Below are positions 1-7,444 of a stretch of DNA of 64,000 bases, in pieces. This stretch comes from Corynebacterium marambiense. Lineage in GTDB: Bacteria > Actinomycetota > Actinomycetes > Mycobacteriales > Mycobacteriaceae. The stretch covers positions 124,001 to 188,000 of the forward strand of contig NZ_JAEIOT010000011.1 of assembly GCF_016342275.1 (NCBI RefSeq), in the 5' to 3' direction. How positions within the stretch are numbered: the first letter of the stretch is position 1; the number at the start of each line of letters is the position of its first letter. The notes below the pieces were generated by a model. The model worked only from the letters and a program-made list of their open reading frames with translations. It made no database searches and was not told the DNA's origin. The translations under genes were made by a program, and so were the position numbers.

Positions 1-266
1 TCGCCCCGGTCCACGCGGACACGATCAGCTCGATCGGCACGGGATACCGTCCGGGTCCGCTGAAAGCGTTGGATGTGGTGATCAACGTGGCCTGGACGTA
101 CACCCCCGACCGGATGTCCATGGGCACGTGCGATCCCGACAGGATCAAACGGCTGTCCGAGAATTCTCGGCTCGTGCACGACATCGACGACCACCCCTGC
201 TGTGCTGCCCCGAAACGAACCCGATCTATCGGGGCATCTGTGGGCGTGGGTAAAACCTCGGCGTGA
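1..266 (+). CDS. C-terminal end of an unidentified protein (partial, start outside window)
   Basis: Reading frame 3 is open from the left edge of the window to a TGA at 264-266, with strongly GC-rich third codon positions, which supports real coding. The visible 87 residues contain no motif I recognise; they include the stretch LKALDVVINVAWTYTPDRM and a Cys pair near the end. The stop overlaps the GTG of the next gene (GTGA), which suggests translational coupling. The start lies outside the window, so length and function are unknown. Confidence 0.5.
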   Translation, partial: APVHADTISSIGTGYRPGPLKALDVVINVAWTYTPDRMSMGTCDPDRIKRLSENSRLVHDIDDHPCCAAPKRTRSIGASVGVGKTSA

Positions 267-562
267 AAGGTATCTACGGGTGGGGGCACGCGGAGTGGTC
301 GGAGGAGCTGACCTGTGGCAGGGGAAGTCTCCTGCGCAAACTGCTGGACAGGCTCGGTGACGACATCTGCGTGTACGCTCGCGTCCGAACCTCGCGCTAC
401 GAGCGTAGTTTCGACCCCAAAGCCGTCACGGTTGTGAGCCCCACGCTTCTTCCCACCGATTTCGGGTGGGACTGCCGACGAACCGTCCGATCGGACCGGC
501 TGGCCCGGCTCGCGGCCGAGGAAGGGGCCGATATCTGCACCGACCTGCACCCGTTCCCGTAA
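263..562 (+). CDS. hypothetical protein, 99 aa
   Basis: The GTG at 263 overlaps the TGA of the preceding frame, and the stop (TAA, 560-562) is followed after 10 bp by the next gene. Codon use is high-GC in the third position, as in the neighbours, so it is probably coding. The product is soluble and charged, with no signal peptide, membrane segment or known motif. It could also be the frameshifted end of the upstream gene. No function can be assigned. Confidence 0.4.
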   Translation: MKGIYGWGHAEWSEELTCGRGSLLRKLLDRLGDDICVYARVRTSRYERSFDPKAVTVVSPTLLPTDFGWDCRRTVRSDRLARLAAEEGADICTDLHPFP

Positions 563-572
563 GGAGAAAAAG

Positions 573-1217
573 GTGGGTAACACGAAGGAGAAGACAGTGG
601 GGAACACGAAGGCGGAAACGGCGAGCGGTGCGTGGGAGGAACAGGCGAATGGCACAGACCCCCGCAAGGCCCGCCGAACACTGATGTCCGTCACCCTGTT
701 CCTCGTGGTGCTGACGGTCTTCTACGCGGCATTCACTTTCTTTGCCCGCTCGTGGCAGGTCACGGTGGCCGGTCTCGGCGTGGCCGTCGGCATTGCCCTC
801 GTCGCCTGGCTGCTGTCCCGCCGTCGGCCGGAGCAGGCCGTTCCCTCTCCGGCCGCCACGAGATTCGTCAATATCACCTCGGCTCTCGAGGGAATCGCCA
901 TCACCGTCGCCTACATACTGGGGTTTTTCGATCTGTGGTGGCTGTTCCTGCCCCTCGTGCTCACCTCGGTGGCCCTCCACTTCATTTCCATGCTCATCGC
1001 ATACCGCAGGGCCATCGACTGGTTCGTCGCCCCGGTCTCCCTCGCCGCCACCGCGCTCGCGTGGAGCGCGGGAACGACGGACTTCTCCAACGAGTGGGCG
1101 ATCGCCGGGGGAATGCTGTCGGGGTGCTGCGCGGGCTACGCCCTGACGCTCCTGTCCGTCGCGAGAAAGATCGGTGCCGCGGCGCAGTCGGGCGACGCCG
1201 CTGACGTGCCCGCGTAA
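573..1217 (+). CDS. putative integral membrane protein, about 6 TM segments
   Basis: GTG start at 573, preceded by a good ribosome-binding site (AAGGAG at 561-566). A second in-frame GTG at 597 is possible. The 214-residue product has a hydrophilic N-terminus of about 40 residues and then roughly six hydrophobic segments (about 45-65, 68-84, 103-122, 124-143, 148-166, 170-190), with a basic/acidic tail. No catalytic or transport motif is visible. It probably sits in one transcript with the two frames before it. Function unknown. Confidence 0.65.
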   Translation: MGNTKEKTVGNTKAETASGAWEEQANGTDPRKARRTLMSVTLFLVVLTVFYAAFTFFARSWQVTVAGLGVAVGIALVAWLLSRRRPEQAVPSPAATRFVNITSALEGIAITVAYILGFFDLWWLFLPLVLTSVALHFISMLIAYRRAIDWFVAPVSLAATALAWSAGTTDFSNEWAIAGGMLSGCCAGYALTLLSVARKIGAAAQSGDAADVPA

Positions 1218-1617
1218 CCGGTTCTCCCGGCCGCCCGTGCCCCGTTCGGAGGGGTCCGGCGGCGTCGCCGTCGCGCGTCGCGCTGGGGCGAGGACCGCGC
1301 CCGTACCGCCCTGTACCCGTCGCCGCGCCGGAAGAATGACGGTGGTGATCGTCCGGTGTCGCCGTTCCGGTGGGCATGTTTTACGGCCATGACTGGCATG
1401 GCCTCTCTGGTAAGCGGCGTAGGTCAATCACCACCGGACAATCTGACGCCCGCCCCATACCTTCTGACGGGCGCCGATACGTCTTGACGCTCTCCCTCAA
1501 CGGGAGCCGCAAACGGCATCGAATCCCCGCACATCGCCTGTCCGCGGTCGTCGGTCACACACCCAACCGCACCGGCAAACTCTCCGCCCGACAGCCGGAA
1601 ACCCGGGCTGACAGACA

Positions 1618-1676
1618 AAACGCCCATTTCGATCCGCGGTCCGACCTGGCCGGGCTTCGTATCAGAATGGGCGTTT
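1618..1676. repeat. 11-bp perfect inverted repeat with 37-nt loop
   Basis: AAACGCCCATT (1618-1628) is repeated in reverse complement as AATGGGCGTTT (1666-1676). The match extends inward with two mismatches to about 16 bp. It could be the stem of a terminator or RNA element, or the end of a lost mobile element. It lies in the left transition zone of the island. Confidence 0.5.
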
Positions 1677-1906
1677 GATGGATAGTGGGACGTCGGATTT
1701 AATAGGGGCTCAACTTGCCTTAGATCCCTGTTGGTAAGGGGTTTTGTTACTTCCGGGGCGACCTCTAGCGCTCTGTCCGAAGCGTCCGGTGACCGCCATG
1801 GGACTGACCCATGCTGAAGATCTGCACCGCTGACTACCGAGGGGTGCGATTCACCTCTTGCGTTGGCGTGCATCTCGTAAGGGGCGGCCTAGCTGGTACC
1901 ATCTTT

Positions 1907-1916
1907 AGTAATTACT
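1907..1916. promoter_or_regulatory. palindrome AGTAATTACT upstream of phd-like gene, possible operator
   Basis: A perfect 10-bp palindrome lies 58 bp before the antitoxin start, in an AT-rich stretch. Phd/YefM antitoxins usually autoregulate by binding short palindromes at their own promoter, so this is the natural candidate site. The assignment rests on position only. Confidence 0.3.
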
Positions 1917-1973
1917 TTATGGGTTGATAGTGCATTAGCTTCTGACTGCGGAGCTGCGCTGAGAGGGGTCGAT

Positions 1974-2180
1974 GTGGACGACAAAGCGGAGAAGACAACG
2001 ATGTGCTTCTACAACATGTCGGACTTCCTGCGTGGACAGTCGTCGAAGATCATCACGAAGCTATCCGAAGAAGATGAGGCTGCTTTCGTGCTCAAGAACG
2101 GTAGACCGATGGCGGTGCTCATCTCAATCGACAGGTACGAGCGGCTGATGAAGGCCGGGATCGACATCACCGAGTATTAA
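1974..2180 (+). CDS. Phd/YefM-type antitoxin-like protein, 68 aa
   Basis: GTG start at 1974 with GAGAGGGG 6-13 bp upstream; an internal ATG at 2001 is possible. The product has the Phd/YefM pattern: an N-terminal segment (NMSDFLRGQSSKIITKLSEE), then the strand-loop-strand 'AFVLKNGRPMAVLISIDRYERLM'. This fold binds DNA and neutralises Doc/YoeB/RelE-like toxins. No toxin gene follows; 23 bp downstream is the hsdM-like gene. A Phd-like gene directly before a type I modification gene suggests it regulated or guarded that locus. With the locus broken, it may be an orphan. Confidence 0.7.
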   Translation: MDDKAEKTTMCFYNMSDFLRGQSSKIITKLSEEDEAAFVLKNGRPMAVLISIDRYERLMKAGIDITEY

Positions 2181-2203
2181 AAGGCTTCTACGAGGGAAAC
2201 TTG

Positions 2204-3088
2204 ATGGCAGTGAAAAAGACAGAACTTTACTCCCTGTTGTGGGAAGCGGCTAACAAGCTTCGTGGTGGTGTTGAGCCTGCCCGTTACGAGGACTACGTGC
2301 TGACCCTGTTGTTCTTCAAGTACGTATCCGACCGGTACAAGGGCCAACGCTACGCCGACTTCATCGTGGAAGAAGGCACATCGTTCGATGACCTGATTGC
2401 CGCGAAAGGCAAGAAGGATATCGGTGAGCGCGTGGACAAGATCCTGTCCGCTTTTCTGGAAGAGAACCAACTGCAAGGTTCGTTGCCAGACGTTTCGTTC
2501 AACAATGAGAACGAACTTGGGCGAGGCAAGGAGCTGGTGGACAAGGTCACTGGTTTGATTGCGGTCTTTGAAAACCCGGCGATTGACTTCAAGACCAATC
2601 GCGCGAGTGGCGATGACATCATCGGCGATGCCTACGAGTACTTCATGATGAAGTTCGCTCAAGAATCAGGCAAGAGCAAAGGCCAGTTCTACACGCCTTC
2701 CGAGGCGTCACGGATTATGGCCAGACTGGTCGGAATTTCACGCATCGAACCACGCCAGGGACGTCCGTGGACACTGTACGATCCAGCAGCTGGCAGCGGT
2801 TCGCTGTTGATCCGCGCAGCCGATGAAGCACCCGTGAATCGCCAGGGTAATGCTATCGTCTCGATCTACGGTCAAGAGAAAGACAACTCGACCGCTGGCT
2901 TGGCGAAGATGAACCTGGTGCTTCATCAAAAAGGCACCGGTGAAATCAAAACGTACTCGACATTGGCGTCACCGCAATACACCGATGAGTACGGACAGCT
3001 GCGCAAGTTCGACTTTATTGTGATTAAACGTTGGACTAAGACGTTGATACAAAACAATAGCGTGAGCGAGTACGACCTCGCGGCGTGA
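2204..3088 (+). pseudogene. hsdM: type I restriction-modification M subunit, 3'-truncated
   Basis: ATG 2204 follows GAGGGA. HsdM is the N6-adenine methyltransferase subunit of type I R-M complexes. Residues 1-160 match the HsdM N-terminal helical domain (LYSLLWEAANKLRG...RYEDYVLTLLFFKYVSDR). After it come the QFYTPSEASRIMARL element and SAM-binding motif I, DPAAGSGSLLI. Similarity stops at FDFIV (about 3025), exactly where the catalytic NPPF motif should begin. The remaining 21 residues (IKRWTKTLIQ...) are foreign. About half of a normal HsdM is present, and hsdS and hsdR are absent. The protein cannot methylate; it is the left broken edge of the inserted module. Confidence 0.85.
3071..3083 (+). 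repeat. 13-bp repeat TACGACCTCGCGG, left copy of inverted pair
   Basis: The same 13 bases occur in reverse complement at 6113-6125. The two copies face each other and bracket the low-GC peptide-export module. The right copy lies in the IYDLAV coding segment of the DUF2326 relic. The left copy encodes YDLA in the foreign tail of hsdM. Transposition ends, or recombination at a shared short sequence, could both explain it. Confidence 0.5.
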
Positions 3089-3279
3089 CATAGTGTAGTA
3101 AAGCGCTAAAGGAGCGGTCAGGGGTGTCGCGGCGCTCGCAGTTACCTGAGTCGCCCTTCCGTAATTTGCCCTGTTACGGTACACGTTGGGCGGTGACCGG
3201 AGGCGGCTGTGTACCCACCTTCTGTGTCGGAGGTAAAGTGTCAAAAGGTTTGAAAGAGCGTCAGAATGTGTAGCAGAAC

Positions 3280-3507
3280 TTACTCAGTTGGAACTGATAT
3301 ATGTGCTCGAGCCGCAAGAGCTCCGCCTTTTATGGCGTAGCACTCTACGAAGTGATCACCATAGAAATCGCTACTTTCTTCCAAGCTCTGAGTTCCTTTA
3401 TCACTCATAATTGATCCGCGAATCATGTTTCGCTCGCGAGCTTGGTCACCCTGGTTCAGAACCTTCCATTTGAGTTCAAAGGATTCAGGATATCCACCCA
3501 GAGGACG
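3280..3507 (-). pseudogene. C-terminal sensor-domain (AGS-C-like) relic of a CBASS-type nucleotidyltransferase
   Basis: The minus strand from about 3507 to a TAA at 3280-3282 is open and has no plausible start of its own. It encodes about 70 residues containing LKWKVLNQGDQARERN, MIRGSI and DHFVECYAIKGG, ending ARAHISVPTE. This order (F-x-x-W-K-V-x-N-G, RG-I, H-x-VECY-x-x-x-G, ...A) is, as I recall it, that of the C-terminal sensor domain found on CD-NTase/SMODS oligonucleotide cyclases. The catalytic nucleotidyltransferase part is missing, replaced by the small membrane gene on the other strand. It is a non-functional 3' remnant. The family call is from memory of the motif, not a search. Confidence 0.55.
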
Positions 3508-3515
3508 TGATACAC

Positions 3516-3698
3516 GTGAATAAGAAGAACAATGGTAGTGCCAGCGTGACGTGGGTACTCATTGCCCTGCTCGCTACAATCTTTGTCATCGTTACGTTTG
3601 TCGATGAGAGGTTTAAGTCGGGTGCCCTCTACGTTGCACTCATAGCCACTCTAGCTGCCTTGGCTTTTATTGGCTTTCAAAATCGCCGGGATGGATAG
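3516..3698 (+). CDS. small two-TM membrane protein in peptide-export module
   Basis: GTG at 3516 is preferred because GAGGA (3501-3505) lies 10 bp upstream; another GTG at 3507 sits too close to that site. The 60-residue product has a short basic N-terminus (MNKKNNGS), two hydrophobic segments (about 8-25 and 32-48) and a basic end (FQNRRDG). It ends 2 bp before the ABC ATPase gene, so it belongs to the same operon. It could be an accessory export or immunity protein; it does not look like a peptide precursor. It is the only gene of this module without an internal stop. Confidence 0.5.
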   Translation: MNKKNNGSASVTWVLIALLATIFVIVTFVDERFKSGALYVALIATLAALAFIGFQNRRDG

Positions 3699-3700
3699 TT

Positions 3701-4426
3701 ATGGCAGAGGCGGCAATCGAGTTTCGAGGATTGTCAAAGTCTTTTGGATCAGTAACAGCTGTTGAGGATGTTTCGTTCTCTGTCGAACCAGGTCGGGTTG
3801 TAGGGCTCTAAGGAGAAAATGGGGCTGGTAAGACGACATGTATACGTGGACTCCTTGGCCTTCTTGAATCGGACGCTGGCGACGCACTTATTTTCGGTAG
3901 TCCGTTCAGCACTCGTCGCGAGAGAAATATTGTAGGAACTTCAATCGACGGCATAGGGTTCACTCCTGGTGCGACTGCCAGACGTGAACTTATGATGTGG
4001 GCTCATGCACATGATGTCAGTCGCGAGAGAGTCGATTCCGTGCTGGACCAAGTGAGCCTTACCGATGCCCAAAACCGTAGCGTCCAGAAGCTCTCCCAAG
4101 GTATGAAATAAAGGCTCGCCCTCGGGACGGTCCTGTTGCCCGATCCTGATATTTTGCTTCTTGACGAGCCAACAAATGGTCTTGATCCAACTGGAGTTTG
4201 TTGGCTGAGAACGCTTTTGCGCAATTTTGTTTTAGTGGGGAAAAGAGTTCTGCTTTCTAGTCATTTGCTCAACGAAGTTGAGCAAACTGTTGATGACGTA
4301 GTCATCTTAAAACGAATTGTGAAGTTCGCTGGTTCCCTGAGCGATTTTACGGAGAACGGACATTTTATATTAGCGGATAAGTTCTTTGAACTGATGGGAA
4401 CCGAGGGACTGAATGATGTTAGGTAA
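3701..4426 (+). pseudogene. ABC transporter ATP-binding protein with two in-frame stops
   Basis: From ATG 3701 the frame encodes an ABC-2-type ATPase: IEFRGLSKSFG, Walker A GENGAGKTT directly after a TAA (3809-3811), the signature LSQGMK, a TAA (4109-4111), then RLALG, Walker B DILLLDEPTNGLDP and the H-loop LLSSHLLNE. In this family the signature reads K-Q-R, so the second TAA replaces Gln (CAA to TAA). GVCWLR at 4193 suggests Arg to Cys (CGT to TGT). The C-terminal part is short (241 codons in all), pointing to a further internal deletion. It would have powered the permease that overlaps its end. Confidence 0.85.
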
Positions 4427-5159
4427 CCGATTTCGCTCAGACCTCCTGAAAGCATTTACTGGGGAGCCGTTCTGGGTCCTTATAGCAATTGGTCTCGGTC
4501 TAACCGTGCTTTTTGCCTTTGGATTCGCAGAATCGTTGGTGGATCCTGCCTTACCTCAAGTTTCATCGGAGGAAGGGGGTGCCACGGTCCTTCGCTCATT
4601 CTTCGCGATGACGATCTGTGCTGCTTGGATAGGCGCTTTGATTGTCACCCGGGAATATGGAACTGGGACTATCGCTCGGACGGTTATAATCTCCCCCACT
4701 AGAACAAGTGTTGTGGGTGTGAAAACACTTACTGCAACATTTGTTGGGGCAATTCTGGGCGCCGTAGCGGTAATTGTCGCAATCCCAGTATCAATGTTCC
4801 TTGTCGAATCAAAAGGCTTTGAGTTTGTGTGGACGAGTGACGTCGTTACTATTGCGATCGGTGTTTTTGTGGCGACACTGCTTTCTTCTTTGTGGGGGCT
4901 GTACATAGGTTTTATAACCCGTAATTCCGTTACCGCTATCTCCGTCATTGCACTCCTTACGTAGATGATCGAACCCGCAATTCAACGATTTGCTCCAGAG
5001 ATATCGGGGTATCTGTTCACTCTTGCCACAACGGGGGTAGTGCTGGACCCTCACGATGAATTACTCAGTGTCGGCGCATCATATCTTGTTCTCATTGTTT
5101 GGTTGGTAGCACTTGGGCTGGTCTCGACTGTGCTGTTCCGTCGGAAAGGCATTGCGTAA
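4413..5159 (+). pseudogene. ABC-2-type permease with an in-frame amber stop
   Basis: Starts at ATG 4413 or 4416, overlapping the ATPase end. The frame runs 183 codons to TAG (4962-4964) and then continues without a shift for 64 codons to TAA (5157-5159). Together this makes a typical ABC-2 permease of about 248 residues with six hydrophobic segments: an N-terminal TM, an outside loop, four central TMs and a last TM before FRRKGIA. The TAG lies inside an otherwise normal loop (ALLT-stop-MIEPAIQ) and is most simply a CAG glutamine changed to TAG. It was the membrane partner of the preceding ATPase, but is now split. Confidence 0.75.
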
Positions 5160-5166
5160 AGACTGC

Positions 5167-6126
5167 ATGCACATGAAGAACGAGGAATTTAACGACAGCT
5201 GGGCCACCGAAAATCCTCCTAGGATTTCAGACACGGTTGTTCTCCACGAGCCGCATCACGATGGCGAATCGTGGATCCTTCAAGCTGGCAGTCGGCGTTA
5301 TATCCGGATCCAAGCTGAACTTGCGAGACTCGTTCAGTCGCTCACTGGAGAGCACAGCGTTGAAGAGCTTTCTAGAACTCTAGGCGGGGTGTAGACTCCA
5401 GCAAATGTCGAAGCTGCACTCGCGAAGCTTCACGGCATGAATCTGTTGTACACCGAGGAATCAAAAAGTAAGAACCGGCGCTTTCGATTCGAGGGACTCC
5501 ACCGAATTCAGTTTACTCTTCTAGAAACTCCCCAGTTATTTGAGAAGCTGAGGCCCTTCGCGAGATTGGTGGTATCCAAGCCAAATCAGATTATCTGGGC
5601 AACCCTCTGCGTGGTTGGCTTTCTCGCACTGATCGGAAACTTCCAAACGTTAATCGATGCAGTCGCGACTCCTGTTGACTTTCGAACTTACCTTGTTGTT
5701 GGGCTCGCATCCTTGTCCATTATGTTCTTATATGAGTTTGCGCATGGACTAGTTCTTGCTGGATTCGGAGGAAACCCCAACAGCGTCGGAGTCATGCTTT
5801 TCTACTTTACTCCAGCTTTTTATTGCGACATTAGTGATGGTTGGCGGCTTCGGAATAATAATCGACGCGTCGCCGTCGCATTGGCAGGGATCATCTTTCA
5901 GCTCGGTGTTGCTGGTATATCATGCATCATCGCGCTATTTCCCATAAGCAATGAAGTGTCTAAGGGACTTCTCTTATTTGCAACGCTGAACTACGTATCG
6001 TGCATAGTTAATGCGCTTCCGTTTATCAAGCTTGACGGTTATCTAGCCCTGATGACCCATCTAGACCGACCATTCTTGCGAGAGAACTCTATGAAGCTCG
6101 CACGTACCTGGACCGCGAGGTCGTAG
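5167..6126 (+). pseudogene. PqqD-like domain plus M50 peptidase-like membrane protein, stop-interrupted and 3'-truncated
   Basis: From ATG 5167 the first 90 codons resemble a PqqD/RiPP-recognition winged helix (WILQAGSRRYIRIQAELARLVQSL...). A TAG at 5392-5394 interrupts it; the next residues (TPANVEAALAKLH) continue the fold, so CAG to TAG fits. The rest is a multi-TM M50 (site-2-protease-like) domain, as in YydH-type RiPP proteases. It contains the HExxH position as YEFAH (5731, His to Tyr by CAT to TAT), GVMLFYFTPAFYCDISDGWRL and the second metal-ligand region KLDGY. It ends abruptly at about 6105 against the DUF2326 relic. Role in an intact system: trimming and export of a modified peptide. 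No precursor or modifying enzyme remains. Confidence 0.75.
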
Positions 6127-7293
6127 ATGATCATGCTGCGATGGTTTGTGCCCGTGCCTTTGTCCTTCGGTGTCTCAAAGGTGTAGCTGTTGTAGGCGTT
6201 GAGTGTGAGTTTGGGTGCGTTGTATTCACCGCCGGTAATTTCATCGTTGATTACCTCCATCTGGGTATTGATGGCAATTTCGATATCGGTGAGGACGTTC
6301 TCGATTTGTTCGTGGTAGCGATTGCTGGCTTGTTTCTTCTCGTTCTGGAGGCGGTTGCGGGGGTCAAATGCCTCATTCTCGTCTTTGAGCTTGTTGATCC
6401 TGCGATCCAGAGACGTGTAGGCATCGAGGAACTCGTCTGTGAAAGCTTTCGATGTCGGGATCGAGTCCATGTGTGAAAAGAGGTCGCGTTCGGCTACTTC
6501 AAATTCCTCGATTTGTCGCTCGACCTCGATTTTGGCTTCCTCGAGCTCTTCGCTGAGGATGGTCTGGATCTTGGTGTGGAACTTTTCAATGTCGACGAGT
6601 TTTTCGAGGTCGGCGTTAGGGAAGAACTCGTGGAGTGCGGCTAGGTCGGCTTCTGTGGGGTATGCGCCGTGGCGGAGGTTGAGATCCAATAGGTGGAGCT
6701 CGTCCTTCTTGGCCTTGATCGCGCGTCGTATGTCAGTCAGCTGGAGTTTGAGGGCATTGCGTTCATTGGCGTTTTCGACCTCGACAGGATCGACTGAGGT
6801 TTCATCGGATTGGGCGAGTTTGTTCCGTTCGTGTTCGAGCTTGGCAATCTCGACAATGTTTGCCTTGTATTTAGTGAGTCCGTCGACAGCGGAGGGGATG
6901 AACTCGTAGCGGCGAGCCGCACGGAAAGCACTGATCCGTTCATCGGCGTTTTGGAGTTGGTTCTTAAACTCTTCGATGGATTTGTAGTACTCGAACAAGG
7001 CGAGGAGGATGTTGATCGCGTCGCGTTGGGATTCTTCACCGCTCCGTGTCTGGAGGGGTTTGAGTTCGTTGTGGTTGTTCTTGCCGTAGATGCGGAAGAA
7101 GCGACTGAGTGTGTTGCGGAAGGACACTCCTGGCAGGTCCATCCCGTATTGCTGTGTGAGCCAGGTGGTGAACTGCCCAATCTCCCACGGCTGCGCGATG
7201 ATGTCTCGGTTTTCGTTAACGACAAGCACTGTCTTTGCATCATCGGAACGCCGGGCGAAGCGATATTCGGTGCCACCGAATTGGAATGTGAAG
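6110..7293 (-). pseudogene. DUF2326-type SMC-like protein, truncated at both ends
   Basis: The minus frame is open from the tRNA boundary (about 7293) to 6039. Residues related to the family run from HFTFQFGGTEYRFARRSDD, before the first possible GTG (7229), to IIYDLAV at about 6110. The middle is long coiled coil (residues about 90-300, Glu/Lys-rich), typical of SMC/RecN-like ATPases of ABC-three-component defence loci. The N-terminal Walker A part is cut off at the 3' end of tRNA-Gly. The C-terminal end after IIYDLAV is replaced by the peptide-export module. Neither ATPase half can work, so it is a fragment. Confidence 0.7.
6113..6125 (-). repeat. 13-bp repeat TACGACCTCGCGG, right copy of inverted pair
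   Basis: Reverse-complement copy of 3071-3083, placed at the junction between the truncated M50 gene and the truncated DUF2326 gene. Confidence 0.5.
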
Positions 7294-7367
7294 TGGAGCC
7301 GATGACGGGAATCGAACCCGCGCCACCTGCTTGGGAAGCAGGAGTTCTACCATTGAACTACATCGGC
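7294..7367 (-). tRNA. tRNA-Gly (anticodon CCC)
   Basis: On the minus strand the acceptor arms GCCGATG and CATCGGC pair perfectly. The anticodon stem CCTGC/GCAGG encloses the loop TTCCCAA, giving anticodon CCC (reads GGG). The T-arm GGGTTCGATTCCC is standard, and discriminator T plus CCA are encoded. The accessory island begins exactly at the 3' end (7294), the usual target of site-specific integrases. I found no second copy of the tRNA 3' end at the far side of the island. Confidence 0.95.
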
Positions 7368-7444
7368 ATCGGTGTCACGCTCTCGCGTAACTACCGGACC
7401 ATGATAACACGGTCTGAACGGGTCGTGAACATGGTCGCCAGCGG

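Larger units (their letters stand above)
1218..1971. other. 750-bp region without a credible gene, left edge of accessory island
   Basis: This stretch joins GC-rich backbone to the lower-GC island. I see no frame with convincing codon use. A 150-codon minus-strand frame at 1424-1873 exists, but it has no ribosome-binding site and an odd composition. The region holds several inverted repeats: 9-bp GGTGGTGAT at 1341-1349 against 1427-1435, a CTCCC/GGAG hairpin near 1492-1507, and the longer repeat listed separately. A structured RNA or IS debris are both possible. Confidence 0.5.

Noticed and set aside
426..1427. 333-codon minus-strand frame opposite the 573-1217 membrane protein
   Set aside because: Arg/Gly/Pro-rich shadow frame; the plus strand has a ribosome-binding site and a membrane topology.
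2969..3244. 91-codon minus-strand frame across the hsdM break
   Set aside because: It is antisense to recognisable hsdM sequence and spans the breakpoint, so it is a chance frame.
3701..6126. Reassignment of TAA/TAG to glutamine in the peptide-export module
   Set aside because: Normal CAA and CAG codons occur in the same genes. TAA and TAG also serve as the apparent true stops at 3696, 4424 and 5157, and the HExxH His is also lost. Decay explains everything.
1218..7294. Direct att repeat (copy of tRNA-Gly 3' end) at the far side of the island
   Set aside because: I looked for a second match to the T-arm/acceptor sequence and found none longer than a few bases, and no integrase gene is present.
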